From a virus, in IMG/VR virus record IMGVR_UViG_3300032053_000217, positions 1 through 37,809 of that record: a stretch of DNA of 37,809 nt; one strand, written 5' to 3'. A model generated the notes under the pieces. The model ran no database searches and had not been told where the DNA came from. It saw nothing but the letters and a program-made list of their open reading frames with translations. This document shows positions 1 through 9,120 of the stretch, piece after piece. Numbering within the stretch: position 1 is the stretch's first letter; the number at the start of each line of letters is the position of its first letter. Both the position numbers and the translations under genes were made by a program.

Positions 1-127
1 CAACTTGATTCGGCGAAAGAAGTATTCACGAATCTTGTTAAAATGTTAGGCTTGGAAATTGAGCAGGTGAAAGCGGAAAATCCCGATGCTGCGGCAAAAG
101 AATCTTTGACTCAAGTTGAGGAGCGGT
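1..127. repeat. Terminal direct overlap, left copy (circular contig)
   Basis: These 127 bases are identical to positions 37683-37809. Both lie inside one reading frame, the portal gene, which continues without a break across the join. An odd-length exact overlap of 127 bases is what a de Bruijn graph assembler leaves when a circular or circularly permuted genome closes, so this is best read as an assembly overlap and not as a biological terminal repeat. Confidence 0.95.
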
Positions 128-174
128 TTGGAAATTTTAAAGGAAAGGTTAAAGGTTTATTCAAACCTAAATGA
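1..174 (+). CDS. Portal protein, 3' part (begins at 36507)
   Basis: These are the last 57 codons of the portal gene that starts at GTG 36507, read in frame 1 to TGA 172-174. The first 42 codons are also present at the right end of the window because of the 127-base overlap. The following head gene starts inside this segment, so the two are translationally coupled. Confidence 0.88.
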   Translation, partial: QLDSAKEVFTNLVKMLGLEIEQVKAENPDAAAKESLTQVEERFGNFKGKVKGLFKPK

Positions 175-979
175 ACAGATAAGCAGGGCGAAAGCTTCCG
201 CAAAAGCGAAAGAATTAATCGCTAAAGCGAAAAGATTTGATGCTTCTTTAGATGCGGAAGTATTGAAGCAGTTGAAAGAACTGCGGAAGAATTTGATCTT
301 TGAAGTGACCACGGCTAAACGTTTTACTCCGGAATATTTAGAGAAATTAAAAAAATCTCTGGAAGAGCAAATTAGGGAATTTGAAACCCGGTTAAAAAGT
401 TACACGGCGGCCAGCCAAAACACTGCTTGGAATAATGGGCAAGAATTAGCCGATGGACCATTGAAAGCGGCCGGATTGGTCTTTGACGTTCCGCGGTTAT
501 CAACAGAACTTTTAATCTTAAACCAAGATTACACTGCGGATTTGATAACCGGGCTCCGGGATGAAACAATTAATCAGATTAACGGCGTTTTAAACCGCGG
601 AATGTTAGCAGGGAAAGACGCTTACACTGTGGGGCGGGAAATTGATTCGGAAGTTTTAGGCGTGAAGGAAGAGCGGGGAATATCCTATAAAGCCGAGAAA
701 ATTGTAAGAACAGAGAATAACCGAGTTTACAATATGTCGGAACAAGGAAGGATTGAACAGATTGCCGGTGTAATTCCGGGACTTAAAAAAGAATGGGCGG
801 CAGTAATTGATAACCGGACCCGCCCGTCGCATTTAGCGGCTCACGGTCAAATTGTTGATTGGGACGCTGATTTTGAGGTAGGCGGGCATAGCTGCAGCTA
901 TCCCAATGATCCATCGCTGCCTCCGGAAGAGGTGGTTAATTGCCGGTGCCGGATGATCCCAATTCCGCCGGAAGAATAA
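128..979 (+). CDS. MuF / SPP1 gp7-like head morphogenesis protein
   Basis: About 283 residues. MuF-family minor head proteins bind the portal and are often ejected with the DNA. The first half is coiled-coil and Lys/Glu-rich. The second half carries the family signature: a helix with VRTENNRVYN, then a W-x4-DNRTRPSHLAAHGQ block near residue 235, and a C-terminal PNDPSLPPEEVVNCRCRM. The frame opens further upstream to TTG 116, but TTG 128 is preferred because GAGGAG lies at 118-123. Either start overlaps the portal gene by about 50 bases. No toxin domain is fused to this MuF protein; the enzymatic cargo lies instead in the giant gene two positions downstream. Confidence 0.85.
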   Translation: MEILKERLKVYSNLNEQISRAKASAKAKELIAKAKRFDASLDAEVLKQLKELRKNLIFEVTTAKRFTPEYLEKLKKSLEEQIREFETRLKSYTAASQNTAWNNGQELADGPLKAAGLVFDVPRLSTELLILNQDYTADLITGLRDETINQINGVLNRGMLAGKDAYTVGREIDSEVLGVKEERGISYKAEKIVRTENNRVYNMSEQGRIEQIAGVIPGLKKEWAAVIDNRTRPSHLAAHGQIVDWDADFEVGGHSCSYPNDPSLPPEEVVNCRCRMIPIPPEE

Positions 980-997
980 AATTTAAAAGGAGGATTT

Positions 998-1411
998 ATG
1001 GGTTTTATGAAAATCGCAGAAATTAAAGATGATCCAAAGAATGAAGTGCAGGTGAAAGAAGCAAAGATTGAAGTGATTTCCGAAATGCCGGAAGTTATCG
1101 AGATTCCGGAAGTTACTAAGGCTTCCGGAGTTCCAGTCCCGCCCGTGCTGCGGGCTGAACCGGAAGAACCATCGATCAGAATAGCTGCGGAAGAAGAACA
1201 TCCATTAACCGGCCGGGCTCAGCCGGTGAAGAATCCCGTTCCTTCCCGAAAGATTGACACTATCGATCCTAAATTAATTTCACCGGAAGGACGGAAAGCA
1301 CTGGCAAAGGCAGGAATTCCTGAAACTGAGATTGTAAATTTCAAAGATTATTCTGATAAAATAGTGGTTATAACCGCCGCATTCAAGAAGGTCTCAATAA
1401 CGAAATTATGA
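998..1411 (+). CDS. Small acidic hypothetical protein between MuF and the polyprotein
   Basis: 137 residues, not recognised. ATG 998 follows AGGAGG with good spacing. The middle is Pro/Glu-rich and probably disordered (residues 25-75). The C-terminal 50 residues look folded, with a segment like DYSDKIVVITAAFKKV. Its stop TGA overlaps the ATG of the giant downstream gene as ATGA, so the two are translated together. It may act as a linker or tether for the polyprotein, but that is guesswork from position. Confidence 0.7.
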   Translation: MGFMKIAEIKDDPKNEVQVKEAKIEVISEMPEVIEIPEVTKASGVPVPPVLRAEPEEPSIRIAAEEEHPLTGRAQPVKNPVPSRKIDTIDPKLISPEGRKALAKAGIPETEIVNFKDYSDKIVVITAAFKKVSITKL

Positions 1412-4400
1412 ATGTTTTAAATATAAAATTTTTAGGCACTAAAGGCGGAATTGAGGAGCAGTCGCCGGATCATAAAAAGATGACTGCCGTCCTTTTGTCT
1501 TACAATGCCAAAAAATTACTGATCGACTTTGGGAAAGGGAATGATCCAAAAACTTTAAACGATATAAAACCGGATTTGATTCTTCTTTCCCACGGACATA
1601 CCGGCCATATCGGAGGCTTAGAAAATGGTGCGATTACATATCCGATTTATGGAATTAAAAATGCACTGGATAATATCGAAGGAGCGGATAAAACTGAGAT
1701 TAAAGCGGGTGAAGCTTTTAATCTGGCTGATTTTAAGATTATTCCGATAGAGGTTTATCATTCCGCTAAATTCCCCGCTTATGGATTTATTATTCAGGCG
1801 GACGGTCAAAAGATAGGAATTTTTACCGATGTTCTTTCCATTCCTAACCGCGCGGAAGTATTGAAAGGTTTGGATTTATACATCGGCGGCGGCTCTTCCC
1901 TTGAAAATAATTTAGTCCGGGTTGACCCGGAAACCAAACAAGCTTACGGCCATTCTTCAATCAAAACTCAAATTGTTTGGCTGAAAGAGGCTGGTATTAC
2001 TTTGGCAGTCTGGACTCATTTCGGGAAAGAAGCGGTAGAATTGGGCGGTGAAAAATTAACTCAAAAGATAAAAGAATTGAGCGGGAGTAATTTACAATCC
2101 GAGACAGCCAAAGACGGGCGGGTTTTTAATTTCCAAATTCAAGAACCCGATCAAGAAGAAGAAATTGAAGAAATTGAAGGTGATGAATTGTTAGAAGTAA
2201 TTCGGCGGCCGTTCGGAAGTCCGGGAGGAAAGAGCAGGGCTGCGGATTTAATTATTAAATATTTTCCTTCCCACGAAACTTACGTCGAATCGTTCATCGG
2301 CGGAGGAGCAATTCTTTTCCATAAGAAGCCGTCAACGGAAGAAATTATTAATGATAAAGATCCGTTAATTTCTAATGCTTATAAAGTTTTGAAAGAGGAA
2401 AATATAAATAAAATAAAAGCCGGTTCGTCGCAGAGAGATTGGAGTTTCAATGAAGAAAGAATTAGAAAATGTTTTGCGAGTAAGGAAAAGGGAATCACGG
2501 GGTATTTAGATTTTATGTATGGATTACGAAATAGTTTTTCTGGGAATAGAAAAAGCATTTCTTATACTTCTGTAAATTATGGGAAGGAACCTAACTTCTC
2601 TAATTTAGAAAAAGTTCAGGAAAGATTAAAAAATGTGAAAATTCTTAATCAGGATTGGATTTATACTTTAAAATATGATTCACCGGGTACTTTCTTTTAT
2701 TTTGATCCTCCTTATCCCGGTGAATGGCCGGGGCCGGATCTTGGTTTTGATTTAGAAAATTTTGTTAAATCCCTTTCAAAAATCAAGGGAAAATTCATTT
2801 GTTCTATAAATAAAGAAAATAAAAAATTCTTTAATGATAATGAATGGTTCTTCAAAAGTTTCAAAATGAAAAGAATATTTAAGAATTCAATGAAAGAAGA
2901 TGTAGAACTTTTAGTTTCTAATTTCCCAATGAAGAAAAATTCAGATTGGTTAGCCGAAGCAGTACTGCCGTATAGACCGGAAGAAATGACCGATGAACAA
3001 TTAGCCGATGACCGGCGAATCACGGGAGGCTGGTATTCAACTCTGAAAGACACGGGAAATTTCAAATATACCAAAGGTGAAATTTTAAATAAATTTTTAA
3101 TTCCTAATCTCACTGAGATTTTAAAACGAGGAAAAATAACTTTTCACCCCGAAGAATGGAAAGCTGCTCCCAAAGAAATTTATCTGGAAGCATTTAAAAA
3201 TATTGTCAAGGATGGTCTGTATTTAGTTCCCCCTCACGGACAGTTAATTTATGAAGGGAAGAAAACCGTCATTGTTAAAGCCCAGAATTTTGATTTAACC
3301 AAACCGAGAATTTTAATCTCCGGCGGTAAGGCGTATGGAATCGTCCGCACCGAAGAATCCCGGGTGATTTCTTTAGATGAATTTGATAAATTAAGAAACG
3401 AACATCAGATTACGAAAGAGGAGCAGACAGAACGGGGAAAGGAAATAAAAGGTTTTGCTGCCGGCCCGGTTTACTGCTTCAAAATCAGGGATTTTATTCC
3501 ATTTTCAAAACCCTTAACCATTGAGAAGCCGGAAATAGGCACTCAAGGTTTTATTAAAAATGTAAAGTTCCTTGAAGAAACCTTTGACCAAAATCTGTTC
3601 GCTCCGCAAGAATTAGAAAAACTTGACGATTTGGATTTACTCAGACGGCATGCTGATATTCATCAAATTTGGATTGAGCGCGGAGCAAGAAGTAATGATG
3701 AAGAAGTAATTAATTCTCATTTGTTCGTAGTTCAGGAATTAAAAAAGAGAGGATTAATTCACCGCCCGAAATCAGTTTTAGATGAAATAACTCTTACTCT
3801 TGGCGGTGACGGGGCTTCATTAAAAGAATTTCTTGATTTGTTTCCCAAAGAAGGTTTCTGTTTGCAAAATCCTTTGGCTTCATTGATTGGCTCAACGGTT
3901 GTTAATGGTTACGGGAATGATTACGATTTCCATATTTATGACGGAGTGCTTTCCCCAAGGGGAATGGAAGTGTTAGATTTTTGTCTGAAAGAAATGTTAC
4001 CGGAAAAAATAAAACTCAAAAGACACCTGGTTCCCTCCGCTTCGCCGTTCACCAATTATTTACCATTTTTAAAATTGAAAGTAGAACCGATTGCTAAAGA
4101 AGATTTGCAATTAATCCGTATGAGCGAAACATTTCAAGATGATGCTGAAAAATCCATTTCCGAAGATAAAATTGAAATATTCCGCTTCTTTAAACCATTG
4201 AAAGCGCAGGCCGGATATCGTGAACGAGAAGTCTATAATATTGAAGGACTGTTAAAAGTTTTACGGAAAGAGGATTATCCCTACATTGTTGACCAGAAAT
4301 TTGACGGCGAAAGAGTGGTGGTACATAAGAAAGGAAAAGAAGTGAGAATGTTTTCGGAAGACGGCGCGGAAATAAATCTAAATCAGATCCCTTCCACAGT

Positions 4401-6834
4401 TAAGGAAATTTCCGAAATCACTAATTCCGATTCTTTTATTCTTGATTGTGAAGGCGAAATCTGGTTAGGGAACAGGCATTTGGGAAGATCAGATACTTCT
4501 GGATACTTAAAATCAGAAGTTTTTAATCCTTTGATGGACAGGGGTTTCCGCCTTAATGCTTTTACGATTCTTTATGAAAATGAAAAAGATTTACATAACG
4601 AAACCGAACTGGCAAGGAAAGAATTACTTGACCAGTTTAAATCCGGGGAGCATTTGAATATTGCTGATTATATTTTAGCAAAAGATGAAAATGATATTAG
4701 AAATGCGGTTAAGGAATTTGCCAAGATAAAATATTCCGAAGGCGGAATGGTTAAAGCCGCTTCCTCCAAATATTTTTTGACCGGACAGGCGGGTTCGTGG
4801 TGGACAAAGTTTAAAAATGAAACTGATATTGATGCCGAAGTAATTGATGTTCACCCGGTCAAAGGAACGGATGCTTATAATTACCTTTGCATAATCAGGG
4901 ATGATCAAGGAAATCCTCTGCCGATTGGGCGGACTTATAATGTAAGATTTGAAGATGCGGACGGTAAACCGTTTGGTTTAAAAGCGGGCGATATCATCAG
5001 GGTTGCTTTTGTAAATCTTAACCGCTATACCGACGAGAAGACCGGAAAGATTTGGTTTAACTGGTGGGCGCCAAGACCGATTGAACCGAGAGAAGATAAA
5101 AAGAAACCAGATACGAAAGATGCCGCTGATCAGTTAGTCATTGCCACTCACGGTGAAATTGGTTTAAAACCGTTTCCCAAAAGATATGAAGAAATATTTA
5201 AGATTTTAAGAGGCGAAGTTAAGAAAGAAGATTTAATTGATTCGTTAAAAGATAATGCTGACTATATTGATTTTATGTTTAATCATTTCGGACTTGAAAA
5301 AGAAGGTATTCAAGATAATTTACTCGATGAAGCAGTCCGGGAAATGCCGGTTACGAATATTCAAATGCCGGAAGAGTTAAAGGAAATATTTAAAACTAAA
5401 AATCCTGCGGATTATCCCCTTAATTTTTCAATTTTAGTCCTTCATTTTCGCGGAAAATCTGTTCATATTGACTTCCGGCGCAAGCAAGATGAGCATTTAG
5501 AAGGTGAAACTATCTTAAATGCTTATCCCGGTCAAGTTACAGAGGCTATCGACACGATCGAAAAAGGTAAGAGATGGGCGGAAATCCTCTTGAAAGAAGG
5601 AAAATTTACCCCGGATATGAATCCAGCGAAGGTTAAAGTAGTAATTATTCCAAAAGCAGCGCAGCCGATTGATTGGTTAAATATCCGGGAAGTGAAGTTT
5701 GAACCCGGCGAAGTAGGCGCGACCCGTTTCGAGCCCGGCGTTTTCATCACTTTGGATGACGGAATTGTTTATCCTGGAGTTCAAAAACCTTATTTCAAAG
5801 AGTTTTTCTTTGCTATGAGCCGCTTTAAAGGGCGGATGGCGGAAAGATTAATTGGAGTGAGCGAAAAGTGGCTGACCCTTCCCAAAGAAGGCGTCCAGTG
5901 GCAAGCGTGGATGACGAAGAAAGACTTCCAGAACCAAGTTCCTTATCTTCTGACCAAAAGAGGACGGGAAAAGGCGGATTACGTTCCGGCTGACGGCGAG
6001 AAAGCCGTACCGCCGGAATGGGAAAAAGAAATCAAGCCTGAATTTCAGTGGTGGCTTCCAAATTTGACTGGGGAAGAGAAATTAAAACGATTAGACGATG
6101 CTTATGAAGATTTGGTAAAAAGAAATCTTTTAAAAGAAAAATCTTTGAAAGCCAATGTCAAAGAAGACATCGGAAAATTTACTTTAAGAAAAGTTTGGTG
6201 GATGGGACAACAGGTTATTCGTTCAATGCCGGTTGAAAAATGGGAAATTCTTATTGACCAAGGAAGAGATTATCTTGATGTTTTTGAATTAGAAGAAAAT
6301 CCGCTGTTCAATGAGAAAGCTCCGGGGCTTAGAAAAACTTTAAAAGAAAAAACGCCTGAGGACAAACCATTCCCTGAATGGATGAATTGGCAAGGGCATA
6401 TAATCGGAATTAATGTTACTCCCGGCAAAGGTATTATCAATAAAAATCTCGGGAATGGAGTTTATGAAGTGCAGTCTAAATCGGGAAAATACGAAACAGA
6501 AAATTTTACCTCCACCGGCACCCCGCAGGAGTTTAATTCCGGTGAAGAAATTTATTATACAGTCTTTGGGGATAAGAATTATATTTATTCTGGTAAAGGA
6601 ACCGATGGTAATCCTAATAAAGAAATTCCCATTACGGTAGAAATTCTTGATCAGGGAAAAGTTAATTGGCTGGAAGATTCCGACCAGTCCGCCTCATTAA
6701 AATTTGAAGGAAAGAATTTGAAAGGATATAGAATTTTTAAACGGACAAGTCCTGATTCATCTATCTGGGTATTTTTATTATCCCGATTACCGGGTCAAAC
6801 TAAAAAGGAGTTAAAACTATGCTTGAAAAATTAA
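1408..6834 (+). CDS. Giant polyvalent protein: MBL fold, Dam methylase, ASCH-like, NTase, DNA ligase, phosphoesterase-like
   Basis: 1,808 residues in one uninterrupted frame. Domains in order: a metallo-beta-lactamase fold (1-245) with HGHTGH at 62-67, later ligands H118, D141, H182 and H204, and Gly in place of the usual motif Asp at 66; a Dam-type N6-adenine methylase (265-507) with SFIGGGAI at 295-302 and DPPY at 433-436; an ASCH/PUA-like segment (about 604-700, EGKKTVIVK); a helical segment (730-795); a nucleotidyltransferase motif with G828-S829 and D838-x-D840; an ATP-dependent DNA ligase (about 925-1225) with KFDGER at 964-969, DCEGE at 1013-1017, EGGMVK at 1111-1116, WWTKFK at 1131-1136 and an OB-like part after that; and a LigD phosphoesterase-like block (HFRGKSVHIDFR at 1346-1357). 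The last 450 residues are unassigned. It sits between MuF and capsid genes, as polyvalent proteins that enter the host with phage DNA often do. The role, protecting or repairing incoming DNA, is inferred. Confidence 0.85.
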   Translation: MNVLNIKFLGTKGGIEEQSPDHKKMTAVLLSYNAKKLLIDFGKGNDPKTLNDIKPDLILLSHGHTGHIGGLENGAITYPIYGIKNALDNIEGADKTEIKAGEAFNLADFKIIPIEVYHSAKFPAYGFIIQADGQKIGIFTDVLSIPNRAEVLKGLDLYIGGGSSLENNLVRVDPETKQAYGHSSIKTQIVWLKEAGITLAVWTHFGKEAVELGGEKLTQKIKELSGSNLQSETAKDGRVFNFQIQEPDQEEEIEEIEGDELLEVIRRPFGSPGGKSRAADLIIKYFPSHETYVESFIGGGAILFHKKPSTEEIINDKDPLISNAYKVLKEENINKIKAGSSQRDWSFNEERIRKCFASKEKGITGYLDFMYGLRNSFSGNRKSISYTSVNYGKEPNFSNLEKVQERLKNVKILNQDWIYTLKYDSPGTFFYFDPPYPGEWPGPDLGFDLENFVKSLSKIKGKFICSINKENKKFFNDNEWFFKSFKMKRIFKNSMKEDVELLVSNFPMKKNSDWLAEAVLPYRPEEMTDEQLADDRRITGGWYSTLKDTGNFKYTKGEILNKFLIPNLTEILKRGKITFHPEEWKAAPKEIYLEAFKNIVKDGLYLVPPHGQLIYEGKKTVIVKAQNFDLTKPRILISGGKAYGIVRTEESRVISLDEFDKLRNEHQITKEEQTERGKEIKGFAAGPVYCFKIRDFIPFSKPLTIEKPEIGTQGFIKNVKFLEETFDQNLFAPQELEKLDDLDLLRRHADIHQIWIERGARSNDEEVINSHLFVVQELKKRGLIHRPKSVLDEITLTLGGDGASLKEFLDLFPKEGFCLQNPLASLIGSTVVNGYGNDYDFHIYDGVLSPRGMEVLDFCLKEMLPEKIKLKRHLVPSASPFTNYLPFLKLKVEPIAKEDLQLIRMSETFQDDAEKSISEDKIEIFRFFKPLKAQAGYREREVYNIEGLLKVLRKEDYPYIVDQKFDGERVVVHKKGKEVRMFSEDGAEINLNQIPSTVKEISEITNSDSFILDCEGEIWLGNRHLGRSDTSGYLKSEVFNPLMDRGFRLNAFTILYENEKDLHNETELARKELLDQFKSGEHLNIADYILAKDENDIRNAVKEFAKIKYSEGGMVKAASSKYFLTGQAGSWWTKFKNETDIDAEVIDVHPVKGTDAYNYLCIIRDDQGNPLPIGRTYNVRFEDADGKPFGLKAGDIIRVAFVNLNRYTDEKTGKIWFNWWAPRPIEPREDKKKPDTKDAADQLVIATHGEIGLKPFPKRYEEIFKILRGEVKKEDLIDSLKDNADYIDFMFNHFGLEKEGIQDNLLDEAVREMPVTNIQMPEELKEIFKTKNPADYPLNFSILVLHFRGKSVHIDFRRKQDEHLEGETILNAYPGQVTEAIDTIEKGKRWAEILLKEGKFTPDMNPAKVKVVIIPKAAQPIDWLNIREVKFEPGEVGATRFEPGVFITLDDGIVYPGVQKPYFKEFFFAMSRFKGRMAERLIGVSEKWLTLPKEGVQWQAWMTKKDFQNQVPYLLTKRGREKADYVPADGEKAVPPEWEKEIKPEFQWWLPNLTGEEKLKRLDDAYEDLVKRNLLKEKSLKANVKEDIGKFTLRKVWWMGQQVIRSMPVEKWEILIDQGRDYLDVFELEENPLFNEKAPGLRKTLKEKTPEDKPFPEWMNWQGHIIGINVTPGKGIINKNLGNGVYEVQSKSGKYETENFTSTGTPQEFNSGEEIYYTVFGDKNYIYSGKGTDGNPNKEIPITVEILDQGKVNWLEDSDQSASLKFEGKNLKGYRIFKRTSPDSSIWVFLLSRLPGQTKKELKLCLKN

Positions 6835-9047
6835 CGTTTGAAAAAGTAAATCTTTTGGAAGGAGCAAAGAAAGAAGGGAAAGATTGGGAAGTTGTTATTA
6901 TTGAATCCGGCCCAAGTAAGAATGGAAAGATATATTCTTCGGAAGTATTAAAAAAGGCAGTCAATCTTTTTGATAATGCCAAATGTTTTGTCTATCAATT
7001 TGCCGATGGATTAAAAAGTCATCTTCCGGAATATGCAAAAAATTTTTCAAAAGGTTTTGTTGAAAATTTAGTGGGATGGTTTGAAAATCCTCGTTTTACT
7101 GCTTATATCAAAGATGGGGTTCGAAAGGAGGGGATTGTCGCTAAATTACATATTGCCGAAGGTGCCGAGAGATTAAAGAAGCTTTTAACCGATGCTTGGG
7201 AAAATGGGAAAAAGAATCTTTTAGGATTATCAATAGATGCCGAAGGATTACTTGCAGGAGATCAAGTTATTTCCATTGACCGGGTAAATTCCGTTGACAT
7301 CGTAACGCATCCAGCCGCTGGCGGAGCATTTCAGCGGCTGTTAGCGGATATAAATCCACAAAAAAAGGAGGTGAAAACAAAAATGAAAAGTTTATTTGAA
7401 TTTGTAGCGGAGATTAATCCCGAACTTGTCGCGGGATTGAAGGAAGATAAACTTACGCCGGAGCATAAATTATCATTCTTGAAAGAGATTGTGAAATTTG
7501 CGAAAGGCGGAAATGAATCCCTGAAACGTTTAAAAGAGGTCAATATTAAAGACTTAATCCAATCAGCTTTGGATGCGGTAAAAAATAAAGATCTCGACGG
7601 AGCGGCTCAGGTTTTAGAAGAAATTCTTGCTATCGCCGAGAAGTATGGGGCATATAGTTATGAATATCCTTCTAAAGAATCTTCAGTTCAAGCAGCAAAA
7701 GAGGGAACGGAAAAAGAGAGTAAGGAAGCGGAAGTTGTCGCAGAAAGAATCCGTAAGGTAGAAGAAAATTTGGCATTAGCTGAATCTCGTTCGATCCTTA
7801 AGGAAAAACTCGAGGCAAGCAGGCTTCCTCAGCCCTTCAAAGAAAAAATCCGTAAGGATTATGAAGGGAAAATTTTCTCTTCCGAAGATTTGGAAAAATC
7901 AATCTCTTCTGAACAAGCGGCTTTTGCGGAATCGGTCAATTCTGGTAACGTCAAAGGTTTGGGCAGTCAAATGTCCGTAACATTGGAAGAATCAGATAAA
8001 CGGCAGGAAGCTCTTGACAAACTATTAGGCGCTGAGATTAAACAGAATCACGGAGTCCCGGCATTTAGAGGTTTGAAAGAGGCTTATCAAACTTGGTATC
8101 CGGAAGATCCAGAAGTAACCGGCCAGGTAAGATCCTCCCGTTTAACCGAAGGAATTAATGTAGCTTCCCCTTTCACATATGCGTTAGGCACTTCTATTAA
8201 CCGCCGTTTGGTTAAAGAATATAACCTGATTAATAAGGAATGGGAAAACATCGTCGAAAAAGTCCCTGTGAAAGATTTTAAATTACAGGAACTCATTCGC
8301 TGGGGCGGATATGCAGACCTTGCCTCCGTGAGTGACGACGCGGAATATCAATATTTCGGATCGGATCCGGTAGATGAAAGGGCAACTTACACAATCGGAA
8401 CGAAAGGGAATTTGGTATACGTCACCCGCAAAGCGATTATCAATGACGATCTGAGAATTTTAACCAGATTGCCGAAGAAAATCGCCCAATCGGCCGCAAG
8501 AACGCTGGCAAAATTCGTATGGAACTTCATTTCGGGAAATGGAGCGATCTATGACTCGAAAGCATTATTCCACACAGACCACGCTAACATAACCACGACT
8601 CTTACCCTGAGTTATGACAACGTAATTACCGGAATGATGGCAATGAAGAACCAAGCAGAAGCCGGCAGTTCAGAGAAGATTGGACTGAAAGCGAATTATT
8701 TGGTTTATCCAACAGCACTTGCCGGAACGGCGAATTCTATTCTGACTTCAACGTATAAACCCGGTGGTCAATATACCGAAGATAACCAAATCAAGCCAGT
8801 TCTCAAAGGTTTGGAAAACAAATTTTTTACCGACGATACTAATTGGTATCTGATAGCAAGTCTATTGGATATTGATTTAATTGAAATCGGTTTCTTATTT
8901 GGTAAGGAAGAACCTGAGATTTTCTTACAAGATCAATCAACGGTTTCTCAAGTATTTACGCATGACAAAATTACTTATAAAGTGCGTCACGAATACGGAG
9001 GAGCGGTTGTTGATTATAGAGGTTTTTATGGTTCATTAAATCCATAA
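6819..9047 (+). CDS. Prohead protease-scaffold-major capsid protein fusion
   Basis: 742 residues. Residues 20-175 look like a phage prohead serine protease: H68 in GLKSHLPEY, S138 in LLGLSIDAEG, and an acidic residue in NSVDIVTHP near 158-160. Residues 190-400 are helical and charged, as in scaffolds. Residues 400-742 resemble Mu gpT-type or HK97-fold capsid proteins, with GAIYDSKALFHTDHAN as a hallmark. The start at ATG 6819 lies 16 bases inside the polyprotein gene and has AGGAG upstream. Protease and capsid are usually separate genes; here they share one frame, with an in-frame internal start at 7383 that could yield the scaffold-capsid part alone. Confidence 0.85.
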   Translation: MLEKLTFEKVNLLEGAKKEGKDWEVVIIESGPSKNGKIYSSEVLKKAVNLFDNAKCFVYQFADGLKSHLPEYAKNFSKGFVENLVGWFENPRFTAYIKDGVRKEGIVAKLHIAEGAERLKKLLTDAWENGKKNLLGLSIDAEGLLAGDQVISIDRVNSVDIVTHPAAGGAFQRLLADINPQKKEVKTKMKSLFEFVAEINPELVAGLKEDKLTPEHKLSFLKEIVKFAKGGNESLKRLKEVNIKDLIQSALDAVKNKDLDGAAQVLEEILAIAEKYGAYSYEYPSKESSVQAAKEGTEKESKEAEVVAERIRKVEENLALAESRSILKEKLEASRLPQPFKEKIRKDYEGKIFSSEDLEKSISSEQAAFAESVNSGNVKGLGSQMSVTLEESDKRQEALDKLLGAEIKQNHGVPAFRGLKEAYQTWYPEDPEVTGQVRSSRLTEGINVASPFTYALGTSINRRLVKEYNLINKEWENIVEKVPVKDFKLQELIRWGGYADLASVSDDAEYQYFGSDPVDERATYTIGTKGNLVYVTRKAIINDDLRILTRLPKKIAQSAARTLAKFVWNFISGNGAIYDSKALFHTDHANITTTLTLSYDNVITGMMAMKNQAEAGSSEKIGLKANYLVYPTALAGTANSILTSTYKPGGQYTEDNQIKPVLKGLENKFFTDDTNWYLIASLLDIDLIEIGFLFGKEEPEIFLQDQSTVSQVFTHDKITYKVRHEYGGAVVDYRGFYGSLNP
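7364..7385 (+). promoter_or_regulatory. Internal ribosome binding site and in-frame start inside the protease-capsid gene
   Basis: AAGGAGGTG at 7364-7372 precedes ATG 7383, which is in frame with the large gene (codon 189). The site lies exactly at the boundary between the protease domain and the scaffold-like region. Initiation here would give a 554-residue scaffold-capsid protein lacking the protease, a nested-gene arrangement like lambda C/Nu3. The spacing is longer than optimal. Confidence 0.6.
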
Positions 9048-9056
9048 AGATTAACC

Positions 9057-9093
9057 GAGGGGAGGGAAGGATGTTTCATCCTTCTCTCCTCTC
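9057..9093 (+). other. Strong hairpin after the capsid gene
   Basis: Arms 9057-9073 and 9077-9093 pair over 17 bp (two G-U pairs in RNA) around a TTT loop. No T-run follows, so a clean rho-independent terminator is unlikely. It could protect the 3' end of the capsid mRNA or partly attenuate transcription into the downstream genes. The downstream gene has its own strong GAGGAGGAAGG site. Confidence 0.6.
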
Positions 9094-9120
9094 AATGCTT
9101 AGCGAAGAGGAGGAAGGAAT

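Noticed and set aside
983-1201. Minus-strand frames in the late region (for example 983-1201, 2712-3113, 9470-9787, 11216-11536)
   Set aside because: Each lies wholly inside a well-supported plus-strand gene with its own ribosome binding site, and none resembles a protein family.
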